Part shown: piece after piece, positions 44,724 to 53,195 of the stretch
Layout of the letters: every line of letters begins with the position of its first letter
Position numbering within the stretch: position 1 is the stretch's first letter
From: Bacillota bacterium
GTDB taxonomy: Bacteria > Bacillota > Clostridia > Lachnospirales > Lachnospiraceae
DNA length: 64,000 nucleotides
Assembly: GCA_023421075.1 (NCBI GenBank)
Contig: JAEZUM010000005.1
Coordinates: forward strand, 1-64,000
Reading direction: 5' to 3'
Translations under genes and position numbers: made by a program
Notes under the pieces: generated by a model
Databases searched by the model: none
What the model was told of the DNA's origin: nothing
The model's input: the letters and a program-made list of their open reading frames with translations, nothing else

Positions 44724-45659
44724 TTAGTCCTTCTCCCCAAATAATCCGTGCGCAACCTTCGAGAACATTGTCACGATCAATAATAATGCGACTGATACTG
44801 CTGCCGCATAACCCATCTCGTATCTCAGGAAGCCATAATCATCGATATGGTTGGTGATCAACTGTCCTGCCAGACCCGGTGTCGGGTTCATACCGGACAA
44901 GGTAACACCGATCCATCCCATATTGAAAGCGTTTACAATAGCCATAACCGCTCCAAAGAGCATCTGAGGCTTCATGGAGGGAATCGTTATGTAGATGATC
45001 TCCTGGAAACGGTTTCTCATTCCGTCCACATAGGCTGCTTCATACAACTCCTCATTGATATTCAGGATACCCGAGATCATTGCAAGGAAGCCGATACCCA
45101 TAGAAGACCATAGGGAAACAAATATCATGATATTCATCAGGTAATCCGGAGATAGCAAAAATTGGATCGGTTGTTCAATCACATCGAGCTTCATCAGGAT
45201 ATGATTGAAGATACCCCTTTGATCACCGGAGAACACCGTCTTCCAAATTACACCGATGAAAACATTACCAAGCATCGAGGGCGTATAAATTGCCAAGGAC
45301 AGGATGGTTCGCGGAATTCGCTGTACCTGCGCCAGCATCCATGCCAGCAGGAAGGAAAGCACATAGCCTCCCGGACCTACGATCATAGCGTATTTCATGG
45401 TATTCGGCAGGACAAACTTCAGAAATGCTTCGTCCTGAGTTATTAAAACAATATAATTGGTTAAACCTGCAAATTCAGGCGGGTTTATTACATCAAAATA
45501 GGTGAAGGACAGACCGATTGCTACTATGATCGGAATTGCAATGAAGGTAAGGAACAACAACCCATAGGGAAACAGTAGCAGAAATGTCCGCATACCATCT
45601 TTCTTCATACCCTTCTTCACCAGGTCCCTTTTTTCAGGAATTGATTGCAGCTGTTCCAT
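44724..45659 (-). CDS. Carbohydrate ABC permease, first pair (MalF-type)
   Basis: 311-residue CUT1 permease with N-terminal cytosolic tail, six membrane segments and EAA loop LYEAAYVDGMRN near residue 205. Its ATG shares one base with the stop of the 986-residue binding protein (TAATG), so translation is coupled. It pairs with 43620-44489. Confidence 0.92.
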   Translation of the reverse strand: MEQLQSIPEKRDLVKKGMKKDGMRTFLLLFPYGLLFLTFIAIPIIVAIGLSFTYFDVINPPEFAGLTNYIVLITQDEAFLKFVLPNTMKYAMIVGPGGYVLSFLLAWMLAQVQRIPRTILSLAIYTPSMLGNVFIGVIWKTVFSGDQRGIFNHILMKLDVIEQPIQFLLSPDYLMNIMIFVSLWSSMGIGFLAMISGILNINEELYEAAYVDGMRNRFQEIIYITIPSMKPQMLFGAVMAIVNAFNMGWIGVTLSGMNPTPGLAGQLITNHIDDYGFLRYEMGYAAAVSVALLLIVTMFSKVAHGLFGEKD

Positions 45660-48619
45660 TATTCAACCTCCTGCTCTGCTTTTTCTGTCTGTGATATAAT
45701 CCAGTCTACATCTCTTAGTATATATGATTTTCGTAGATTGCCTGCATCATCATAGTATCCAAGCTCTTTCATCTTCTTCTTGATTTCACGATTAATATCA
45801 ATTACCTTTTCATCAATGGCTACCTGAGCAGATACCCCGTCGTTCACCATGGAATTCCAGATATCTGAGATAGAACGCTCCAGCATATATTGACCCGGAC
45901 TTCTTGGTACATCACGAAGCCATTTAATCTGCTCCAGAATAATCTGCTTATCCTCCTGATCAAAGGGTGAGTCCTCAACCGCCTCTACATTCGAAGACAT
46001 CCATACAAAGGTTTTCCCATAGGTAGAACGTAAGGTATAGGTATAATTGATCTGAGTCTCATACTCCGTCCACCATTTCAGGAAGGTCCATGCATCCTGA
46101 ATCTTATCACTATCCTTGAAGATGACTCCACCGGTTCCGTTGGCGATATACCACCTGGAGACAGAACCATCCTCCTGCTTCGTACCGGGGTAGGCCGATA
46201 ATGCCCATTTTCCATCCAGCTCGGGAGCCCCATTCTTAATCAATATGTAGTCGTTTAAGCTGACAATACCAACCGGTAAGGTTGCGTATCGGAAGGAGTT
46301 AAAAAAGGAAATAACCTCCTTCTGCAGCGAGTAGGCAATAAACAAATCACCCAAGGACTGAATTCCTTTTACTGCATCCGGCTGATCGATCGCCGTTCGT
46401 AATCCATCCTCAGTAAATAGCTTTCCGTTATTCTGGAAGATTAACGGTGCAGTCTGATGATACCATTTATAACCTACACCGGAGGATATATTATGGTAGA
46501 AATTCATGCCGAAGCGTTGCAGGGTCGGTAGAATTGTCGTAACATCATCCCAGGTATCCGGTGCTGTCAGACCGATGCTGTCAAAGATATCTGTTCGGTA
46601 TATGAGTGCATTAAAATCCAAGGTTTCGGGAATCGCATATACCCCTTCGTTGAAAATATAAGGAACGGAACCTCCCGGTACAAACCTTTTCTGGATGCTC
46701 CAAAAATCATCAAACTTTGTCAAATCATACAAGGCACCTCTGCTTGCCAGCTCAAAAGGTATATGAGAACCCAGCCCCAGAGCCACATCCGGTATTTCAT
46801 CTGCTGCAACACCCAGGGTAAGCTTATTTGCATCGGGCATAATAGAGATTTTTACTTTGATCTTCGAATCCGGCGTGAACTCCGTATCTGCCATCTTCTG
46901 CAACAGATCCACATGAGTGGTGGCGCGGTTTACCCAGATGTTAAGAACCTCCGGGTCATTTTCCGTATGGTATTTATCCGATACAAAGGTATTAAACAGT
47001 GTCCTTAGATTGTTTCCCAAGGAACGGAACACTCCGGCTCTCGGCTTTGGAAGCTGGTCCTCACCATACAGATAGATCATATCAATTGAAAAGTCCTGGG
47101 TTACCAGCTCGGAGGCAAAATTACTCACGGATTTTAGCACGGAATTATCTCTGCCTGAGGTCAGATTTGTTTTATATAGTGCAATTTCATCCGGATACTC
47201 TGCCATCTCATCAATAAATTGCATCGCTTTATCCAGATCCGATAACAGGGCAGAATTGACACCGTTGGGCGTACTATCCTGAAGCATATACTTAATTGCA
47301 TCGATTAAGGTTCCATATGCCTCCAGATAATCAGGTATCAAGGGTAGATATCTGGTCATCTGCCAGGTACGATTCTTATCCATAGCAGAACCGGTAATCT
47401 TAGTAATCTCAAGCTCCAACTGGGATACATGCTCGCAGATTACCTTGGCATAATGCCAGGCCTTTACAATCGGTTCCTGTTCTGCGCGAAGAGTAATGGT
47501 ATGGGTACCCTTACTCAGATATATCTCGTAGGGATTCCCATCGGCGTCACTCAGACTTTCGTTATCCCAGTTATTCTGAGTCGATGGAAATGCATAATTT
47601 CGAAGCTCTTTAAAGGGTATTTCACCATCAATCTTTATTGTGTGAAATACATCAAATTCTTCCTTACCGTTTCGGTAATGAAAGCCTATATGATAATACC
47701 CGTCCTCAGGCGCATTCAGCTCATAGGTGATCTCTGAGCCTGCATCGGTCCAGGTAATCGTATTCAATTTCTTATACTCACTGTTGTGAGGTGTCAGGGC
47801 CGGATTATTTTCTGCCGTATAGATTGCCTGTGTCGTGTTCTTTTGAATATAGTCGGTTGAATTCACCTTAAGAAGACCGGATACCAGTTTCCCCTCATGG
47901 AGGCTATGATATTCACTATAGCTTGGATGGTTATCTAAGGGAGCTTCTACGGACAGTTTCCCGACTCCCAGGCCATTACCGGAGATATTGGTTATTCGAA
48001 TAACATTCTCACCCTCGTTCAGTAAAAACAATAGTGGCTCAGCACTGACATAGGTATTGTTATACAGAGGTAGTGACCTCCAATCCGAATTACTGATCTG
48101 GTTCGGTGCCATTTCGTCTTTGTATCGGTCCTTCGGATATTCCTTCGTTTCATCGGTCCAATAAAGCGGAAGTACAATATTCTTCATCTCTTCATATGCT
48201 CTGGTACCGTTTATTGTTATTGCAATATTAAAATCCGCCAGGGTATTACCCATGGGCTTGTAATCCAGAGCCATATGGTAAAGCCCTGTCCTTTTTACAT
48301 TCACAATATAGTCCGTACCGGCATCATAATCCAGAACCGCTACACGACTGTCATAATCAGTTATTGTCTCACCGCCGGCAGGTTCACAGGTCACTGTCTC
48401 CTGACCATATTCCTTAGTGCCATCCTCCAGAAAATCAGTATAGGACATCGTCTCTGTTCTCAGGGAATCCTTTAACAGGTTGTATGCTGCTTCAACTTTA
48501 TTCTCATCTATTTCAGTTATATATTCCGGATTTTGTCCAAAAATAAATACAGATGCCAAAACAGCAACTGCAACCATGCATAAAAGCACAATGGATATCA
48601 CGGTTCTTCTCTTCTTCAT
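45659..48619 (-). CDS. Giant extracellular solute-binding protein with tandem beta-sandwich domains
   Basis: 986 residues, about twice the normal size of a binding protein. An uncleaved-type membrane or signal segment spans about 8-27, without a lipobox. Two similar beta-sandwich, carbohydrate-binding-like repeats follow: one around 90-230 (GLYHMALDYKPMGN) and one around 290-400 (DGYYHIGFHYRNGK). A helical linker of about 100 residues precedes an extracellular solute-binding family 1 domain from about 540 to the end (VALGLGSHIPFELA, FMIYR-like DFNALIYRTDIFDSIGL). The N-terminal repeats may bind polysaccharide and hand oligosaccharides to the C-terminal domain. Operon position directly before the permease fits a substrate-capture role. 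Confidence 0.85.
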   Translation of the reverse strand: MKKRRTVISIVLLCMVAVAVLASVFIFGQNPEYITEIDENKVEAAYNLLKDSLRTETMSYTDFLEDGTKEYGQETVTCEPAGGETITDYDSRVAVLDYDAGTDYIVNVKRTGLYHMALDYKPMGNTLADFNIAITINGTRAYEEMKNIVLPLYWTDETKEYPKDRYKDEMAPNQISNSDWRSLPLYNNTYVSAEPLLFLLNEGENVIRITNISGNGLGVGKLSVEAPLDNHPSYSEYHSLHEGKLVSGLLKVNSTDYIQKNTTQAIYTAENNPALTPHNSEYKKLNTITWTDAGSEITYELNAPEDGYYHIGFHYRNGKEEFDVFHTIKIDGEIPFKELRNYAFPSTQNNWDNESLSDADGNPYEIYLSKGTHTITLRAEQEPIVKAWHYAKVICEHVSQLELEITKITGSAMDKNRTWQMTRYLPLIPDYLEAYGTLIDAIKYMLQDSTPNGVNSALLSDLDKAMQFIDEMAEYPDEIALYKTNLTSGRDNSVLKSVSNFASELVTQDFSIDMIYLYGEDQLPKPRAGVFRSLGNNLRTLFNTFVSDKYHTENDPEVLNIWVNRATTHVDLLQKMADTEFTPDSKIKVKISIMPDANKLTLGVAADEIPDVALGLGSHIPFELASRGALYDLTKFDDFWSIQKRFVPGGSVPYIFNEGVYAIPETLDFNALIYRTDIFDSIGLTAPDTWDDVTTILPTLQRFGMNFYHNISSGVGYKWYHQTAPLIFQNNGKLFTEDGLRTAIDQPDAVKGIQSLGDLFIAYSLQKEVISFFNSFRYATLPVGIVSLNDYILIKNGAPELDGKWALSAYPGTKQEDGSVSRWYIANGTGGVIFKDSDKIQDAWTFLKWWTEYETQINYTYTLRSTYGKTFVWMSSNVEAVEDSPFDQEDKQIILEQIKWLRDVPRSPGQYMLERSISDIWNSMVNDGVSAQVAIDEKVIDINREIKKKMKELGYYDDAGNLRKSYILRDVDWIISQTEKAEQEVE

Positions 48620-48644
48620 TGATGCTCTCTCCCCTTATAAAAAT

Positions 48645-48784
48645 GGGACTGTCGCAAAACACTTCTCTCACTCCGGGAGATATTGCTTCCCCGAAATACT
48701 CACATTACCCCAGGTGGCTGTCACAGGACAGCCTCCCGGGATTGTGATAAAAATTAGAAGAGAAAGATGTTTTGAAACAGCTCC
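48645..48784. repeat. 140-bp structured inverted-repeat element between binding-protein genes
   Basis: Arms GGGACTGTCGCAAAACA (48645 on) and TGTTTTGAAACAGCTCC (ending 48784) are imperfect inverted repeats. Inside, CCGGGAG/CTCCCGG (48673-48679 and 48733-48739) and GGCTGTC/GACAGCC with ACAG loop (48716-48733) form perfect stems. It has no coding capacity. The ends look like terminal repeats of a MITE. It fills most of the 204-bp gap between the two binding-protein genes. Confidence 0.6.
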
Positions 48785-48823
48785 ATATGTAGCCAGCTGT
48801 ATAATTAGTGTGATTTGTTCCCT

Positions 48824-50452
48824 TTATTTCTTTGCTTTAAAGCTGTCGTCACTAAAGCCATAGAACTCTTTTAAGCCATCTCTTAACTGCTGATCTGCAA
48901 GTACATATCGTTCATTGATTACCTTGTTCCAATCAGCCAGCTTTGCCTTTACCTGATCGAGCCAGTTTGCATCGGTTCTTAAAGCGCCGGTGATTTCCTT
49001 CTTATAGATATAGATCCACTCATATGCAGCTTCCTTCTTTGTACCATCCTCCATGATGTAGAAGGGGTAAGCCTTATCGGAGATATCCCAGAATTGACCC
49101 TTTTCCCAAAGCTCAAGAACCTTCTGGAAGCCGGGCATCTTTGCCTTGTCAGCAAAACGCTGATGTGTTGTTGTGGAATACCAGATCTCCATCTGCTTTT
49201 TGAACTCTTCACCGGTCACTAACGGTAAGGAGTCATTTAAGCAGGTCTTCTCAACGCCATTATCCGTAAAGTTCTGATTTGCTCTGGCCTGCATGCTCTC
49301 TGTACTGCCTACCCAGAAGGAGCCAAAGGTATAAGCAACTTTTAGAGCCTGTTTTTCAGCATCCGTCCAAGCCGGATCACCATCATCCATCGCATAGTTA
49401 TGTATTGCCATCGGATCCAATACGATACCAATGGTATTCTCTTGGTAATCAGTACTCGGTCTCGGATAGATATCCCAATCATTGCTCTTTACAGTTCCCC
49501 AGTGTCCTTCAGTCGGATTTGCTGCATCACCCATCATCCACGGATCACCATCTAAGGTTAAACATTTGTTATTTATAAAGAAATTATAACTCCACCATCC
49601 ATTTGCATCCATGATCTCTGTTGGTACGGCACCGATATCATTCTGTGTCCAGATGCTTGATTTTGACCACTTAGGAATGTACTCCAATAAGTCGGCTACT
49701 GCATCTGAGGTCAGGTTGATATGGTCTCCCTCGCCGCTGTAATTTGCCAAAGAGTAATTGATATCCTTTGTTCCCGTGTTAATAAAGCTCATCGGAATAT
49801 CCATTGCACCCCAGAAGTTTTTGTTATCGCCCGAAGTTGCGAAGACGGTATATTCATCAATGTTCCAATCAACCGGAGGAATATCGATATTATTTGTCTC
49901 AGCTAGTTCTTTATTTACATATACACCCCAAGGCTGGATAAACTGCGGTAAACCTGCCTGGAAGCCATAGTAATTCATCATACTCATAATTGACGGGTTA
50001 AAGGATTTATAAACCGGATCATCCTTAAACACTGATAAGTCTGCTACCATACCCTTTGCAACATCGCCGGGTAAGTCAGTGGATGCATATACATCCGGGT
50101 ACTTGCCGTGCTCTGCCTTGAAATTCTCAAGCTCCTGTGCCCAAGGTGTTTCATTATCGTGGGGTCCACCCACCTTTGCGTATACATTAATCTGAATATT
50201 CGGGTATACTTTGTTGAATTCCTTCGCGATGGCATATACCGCTGCCTCGTTCTGTCCTTTAAAATCTGCTGCTGTTTTGTCCTGATGACCAAGATCCTCC
50301 ATATACTCACCGGACCCGGACCAAACCATTACATCAATTTCTCCGGAAATCTCCTCACTTAATGCCTCATACTTCTTGCCGCAACCACTGAGTAAAGCAG
50401 TCATCATGCTGATCAGAAGCAGACCAGCTACAAAAACCTTAAGTTTCCTCAT
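48824..50452 (-). CDS. Extracellular solute-binding lipoprotein of the glucan transporter
   Basis: 542-residue family 1 binding lipoprotein. The signal peptide ends in the lipobox L-S-G-C with Cys about residue 24. The mature protein is rich in Trp/Tyr and has DVMVWSGSGEYMED and EFNKVYPNIQINVYAK near the start, typical of large oligosaccharide binders. It is the first gene of the transporter operon, with a good promoter about 120 bp upstream of the start. A second, giant binding protein follows after a structured element, so this operon encodes two binding proteins for two permease pairs. Confidence 0.92.
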   Translation of the reverse strand: MRKLKVFVAGLLLISMMTALLSGCGKKYEALSEEISGEIDVMVWSGSGEYMEDLGHQDKTAADFKGQNEAAVYAIAKEFNKVYPNIQINVYAKVGGPHDNETPWAQELENFKAEHGKYPDVYASTDLPGDVAKGMVADLSVFKDDPVYKSFNPSIMSMMNYYGFQAGLPQFIQPWGVYVNKELAETNNIDIPPVDWNIDEYTVFATSGDNKNFWGAMDIPMSFINTGTKDINYSLANYSGEGDHINLTSDAVADLLEYIPKWSKSSIWTQNDIGAVPTEIMDANGWWSYNFFINNKCLTLDGDPWMMGDAANPTEGHWGTVKSNDWDIYPRPSTDYQENTIGIVLDPMAIHNYAMDDGDPAWTDAEKQALKVAYTFGSFWVGSTESMQARANQNFTDNGVEKTCLNDSLPLVTGEEFKKQMEIWYSTTTHQRFADKAKMPGFQKVLELWEKGQFWDISDKAYPFYIMEDGTKKEAAYEWIYIYKKEITGALRTDANWLDQVKAKLADWNKVINERYVLADQQLRDGLKEFYGFSDDSFKAKK

Positions 50453-50579
50453 GTTTCACCCTCCATCTTTAATAATATGTGAAGCATCTATCTGCTCCGC
50501 GAATTTCTCATATTCAGAACAGTCTTCACGTTGCCCTAATCCCCTCTTCAAAGACGGGCAAATATATCCTTACGCCATC

Positions 50580-50608
50580 ATTATATAATGCTTTTTATAA
50601 AACTGCAA
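50580..50608 (-). promoter_or_regulatory. Promoter of the main transporter operon
   Basis: Minus strand TTGCAG (50603-50608), 17-bp spacer and perfect TATAAT (50580-50585). It predicts a leader of about 120 bases before the ATG at 50452. I saw no strong hairpin or riboswitch in this leader. Confidence 0.65.
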
Positions 50609-51027
50609 TAATAAAAACATTTTTATTTCATTTTTATTTGATTTTTTTATGCATATTACACACTTATTTATGATTATTTCCATTTTTTATATCTATTTTT
50701 ATAATTATTATCATGTATAATGAGCATCTTTGATTATTTTAGTTCATCTCAAAGGACTTTTTACTTGTTTTATCTATAGAAACGTTTTTATTTAACATAT
50801 ATTATGTGATTATACACAAATTATTATCGTTTTTAAGACCGAAAATAATATTTTTATATACTTTCTATTCATTTCAACTCTTTACAATCTCCTTGCAAGT
50901 GCTTTAAAACCGTAATTATAAGGACAATAATTTCCATAAACCATAGAGGATGGTTATCTCTCCCTTCTACTTGCGAATCCAGTTACCAATTTTACATCAA
51001 TTGATTTAAATCGTTTTTACCACAATC
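50609..51027. promoter_or_regulatory. AT-rich upstream region of the transporter operon with operator-like sites
   Basis: No gene. Contains repeated TTTTTATTT blocks near 50620-50640, the 17-mer GAAACGTTTTTATTTAA at 50779-50795 (identical to 31656-31672), a minus-strand TATAAT just upstream of that site (a possible distal promoter), ATCGTTTTTA at 50826-50835 and AAATCGTTTTTAC at 51008-51020. The cluster of CG-centred T-rich sites suggests binding of one or more LacI-type regulators. Confidence 0.45.
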
Positions 51028-51088
51028 AAAAAAAAATAGGATAAACGGGCATTTGCTACATTCGTACTGCTTATGCCGTCTTATCCTA
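51028..51088 (-). terminator. Rho-independent terminator of the GH13 gene
   Basis: TAGGATAA..CGG.CAT (51037-51052) pairs with ATGCCG..TTATCCTA (51073-51088). The minus strand continues with nine T residues (51028-51036). A strong terminator for 51130-52872. Confidence 0.8.
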
Positions 51089-51129
51089 TCATTAAATCAT
51101 TTTTATAGTTTATACTTTTGTCGATTAAA

Positions 51130-52872
51130 TCAGGAGATAGTTGCCTTCAGATAGATAGCCTGTTTGGCGGGAACCACGATCTTGTGATGATCTGCTTCCA
51201 TGTTCCAAATGCAGCCGCTTAACAACTCGATCGCAGAGGATAACTTCTCATCCTCCACTTCATACTCTTGTTCTTCCTCCATAAGATTGATCAAAATGAT
51301 CATCTTATCCTCCTGATAATTTCTCATCATCACAAAGAGTTCTTGCGTACTATCAAAACGAATGTCACCGAACTGTAGCGCTGCTTCCTCCTTACGAATT
51401 CGTATCAGCTTCTTGTAATGCTCATAGAGCACCATGTCCCAATTCTCTATTCTCCAATCAAAGCCTCTGCGGCAGCCCGGATCAAAATTACCTGTCATTC
51501 CGATCTCGGTTCCGTAATAGGTGCAGGGCATTCCCGGATATGCAAATAAGAACGCTGCTGCCATCATCAGATATTCCTTCTGCCCGTTACAACTGTATAA
51601 AAACCGTTCTGTATCATGGCTGTCCAGGAGGTTTAACATTGCCTTATTGACCTGATCGGGATAACGCATGAGGTAACCCCCCAATTGCTGTTCAAAGGAT
51701 ATCGCATCGATTTGCCTACGAGCAAAGAAATCCAGACAAAGCTTCGTAACCGGATAATTCATAACACTATCGAATTGGTCACCCATCAACCACGGCATAG
51801 CATTATGCCAGTTCTCACCGATGATGATCGCCTCTTTATTGATTTCCTTTAAAACCATCCGGAAATCTCTCCAGAATCTATGATCAATCTCGTCTGACAC
51901 ATCAAGGCGCCATCCATCTACATTAAATTCCTGACTCCAGTAGCGCACACAATCAAACAAGTATTTCTTAAGCTCCGGATTCGCTGTATTCAGCTTCGGC
52001 ATATACCGGATGAAGCCAAAGGTCTCATAATTAAGAGGATCATAAGACACCTGGTCCTCATGAAGATGAAACCAGTCGTAATATTTGGACGCTCTCCCTT
52101 TCTCTACAACATCGACAAAGGGAGGAAACTTGTCACTACAATGATTAAAGACAGCATCCAGTACTATTTTTATTCCCCGGGCATGGGTTTTCTCCACCAA
52201 TTCACGAAAAACTTCCTTATCTCCAAAGTGAGGGTCTATCTCAAAATAATCCGTAATATCGTACTTATGATTCGAGGGTGATGCAAAGATCGGAGTCAGA
52301 TAAATACCGTTAATACCCAGCTCTGTCAAGTAATCCAATTTATCTATTATTCCCCTTAAGTCTCCGCCAAAAAAGCTCCTGGGCTTTGGTTCCTCCTCCC
52401 ATGCACACAGATCGGGCGGTGATATCTTCTCATCGCCGTTAAAGAAACGCTCCACAAAGATCTGATAAAATACAGCATCACTCGTCCATGCAGGCATCTG
52501 ATGCACATCAATCTCATTGAGATAGGGGTACTGGAAGAAATAACAGTACGCTAGAGTATCATTGAATTCCTTCACCACACCGGCCTCCGTATAACACAAG
52601 GTCTCCTCACCACAAGTCAACTCAAAATAATAACCTATGCGAAAGTCCGTTTCATAAAGTTCAAACTGATAATAATCATAGTACTCATCCGTACATATCC
52701 ATTGCATCTCTCTTATTTGTTTGCTGTCAACCCAGTTGAATTTATGTCCAAAGACAATATTAACTCTACTCATATCGTCCTTCGCAGTCCGTAATCGAAT
52801 ATGAAGCACATCCGATCGGTAGGCGTAAGCATAATTACTCTTCGGAATATGGCATAATGCATGTATATTCAA
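51130..52872 (-). CDS. GH13 neopullulanase / cyclomaltodextrinase-type alpha-glucosidase
   Basis: 580-residue cytosolic alpha-amylase-family enzyme. An N-terminal CBM34-like beta domain occupies about 1-120. The barrel has the expected triad: nucleophile Asp324 in GWRLDVSDE, acid/base Glu353 in IIGENWHNAMPW and Asp420 in LLDSHDTERF. The motif VLDAVFNHCSDKFP is the first conserved region. It should cleave alpha-1,4 (and alpha-1,6) glucosidic bonds in maltodextrins or cyclodextrins. The gene stands alone between its own promoter and a strong terminator, divergent from a LacI gene, so it is a separate alpha-glucan unit next to the beta-glucan locus. Confidence 0.93.
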   Translation of the reverse strand: MNIHALCHIPKSNYAYAYRSDVLHIRLRTAKDDMSRVNIVFGHKFNWVDSKQIREMQWICTDEYYDYYQFELYETDFRIGYYFELTCGEETLCYTEAGVVKEFNDTLAYCYFFQYPYLNEIDVHQMPAWTSDAVFYQIFVERFFNGDEKISPPDLCAWEEEPKPRSFFGGDLRGIIDKLDYLTELGINGIYLTPIFASPSNHKYDITDYFEIDPHFGDKEVFRELVEKTHARGIKIVLDAVFNHCSDKFPPFVDVVEKGRASKYYDWFHLHEDQVSYDPLNYETFGFIRYMPKLNTANPELKKYLFDCVRYWSQEFNVDGWRLDVSDEIDHRFWRDFRMVLKEINKEAIIIGENWHNAMPWLMGDQFDSVMNYPVTKLCLDFFARRQIDAISFEQQLGGYLMRYPDQVNKAMLNLLDSHDTERFLYSCNGQKEYLMMAAAFLFAYPGMPCTYYGTEIGMTGNFDPGCRRGFDWRIENWDMVLYEHYKKLIRIRKEEAALQFGDIRFDSTQELFVMMRNYQEDKMIILINLMEEEQEYEVEDEKLSSAIELLSGCIWNMEADHHKIVVPAKQAIYLKATIS

Positions 52873-52922
52873 AATAGTCCTCCCTTCTGTTCCTACAATA
52901 CTTAACCGCTTAATCTACCTCT

Positions 52923-52951
52923 AATCTACCATTGATTGCTCTGTATGTCAA
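52923..52951 (-). promoter_or_regulatory. Promoter of the GH13 gene
   Basis: Minus strand TTGACA (52946-52951), 17-bp spacer and TAGATT (52923-52928), about 50 bp before the start codon. A dyad lies 9 bp upstream of the -35 box. Confidence 0.55.
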
Positions 52952-52960
52952 GTTATTATG

Positions 52961-52985
52961 CACAATATAATCAGATTATATCGTG
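52961..52985. promoter_or_regulatory. 25-bp operator-like dyad between GH13 and LacI genes
   Basis: CACAATATAATC / GATTATATCGTG around a single central A, with one mismatch in 12 bp. GCACAA (52960) and TTGTGC (52991) flank it. It lies upstream of the GH13 -35 box, a position more typical of an activator site than of a repressor. Confidence 0.5.
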
Positions 52986-53136
52986 TTAATTTGTGCTTTT
53001 TTCACATGTAAATCACTTAACATATTTTTATTTAAGTTGCAAGGTGATTGCTATACTCCTTATGAAGCAATGTTTTTACTCCGTTCGTTTGAATAAGTTA
53101 AGTTGATTAAATAATAATAAAGAATAAGTGTTGATA

Positions 53137-53166
53137 TTGAAAATCAACCATCCACTATGCTATGAT
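53137..53166 (+). promoter_or_regulatory. Promoter of the divergent LacI gene
   Basis: TTGAAA (53137-53142), 18-bp spacer and TATGAT (53161-53166). GTTGAT and ATCAAC form an inverted repeat over the -35 box (53130-53148), possibly for autoregulation. The rest of 52873-53195 holds the GH13 promoter and dyad. Confidence 0.5.
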
Positions 53167-53195
53167 AAGAGGAAACAAGACCGTACAGGAAAGGA

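Noticed and set aside
39169..45659. A missing ATPase or broken gene within the transporter operon
   Set aside because: All frames are intact and tightly spaced; no Walker motif is present, which fits a shared ATPase rather than a deletion.
50453..50572. A riboswitch in the leader of the transporter operon
   Set aside because: No stable hairpin followed by a T-run and no known aptamer pattern was seen in the 120-base leader.
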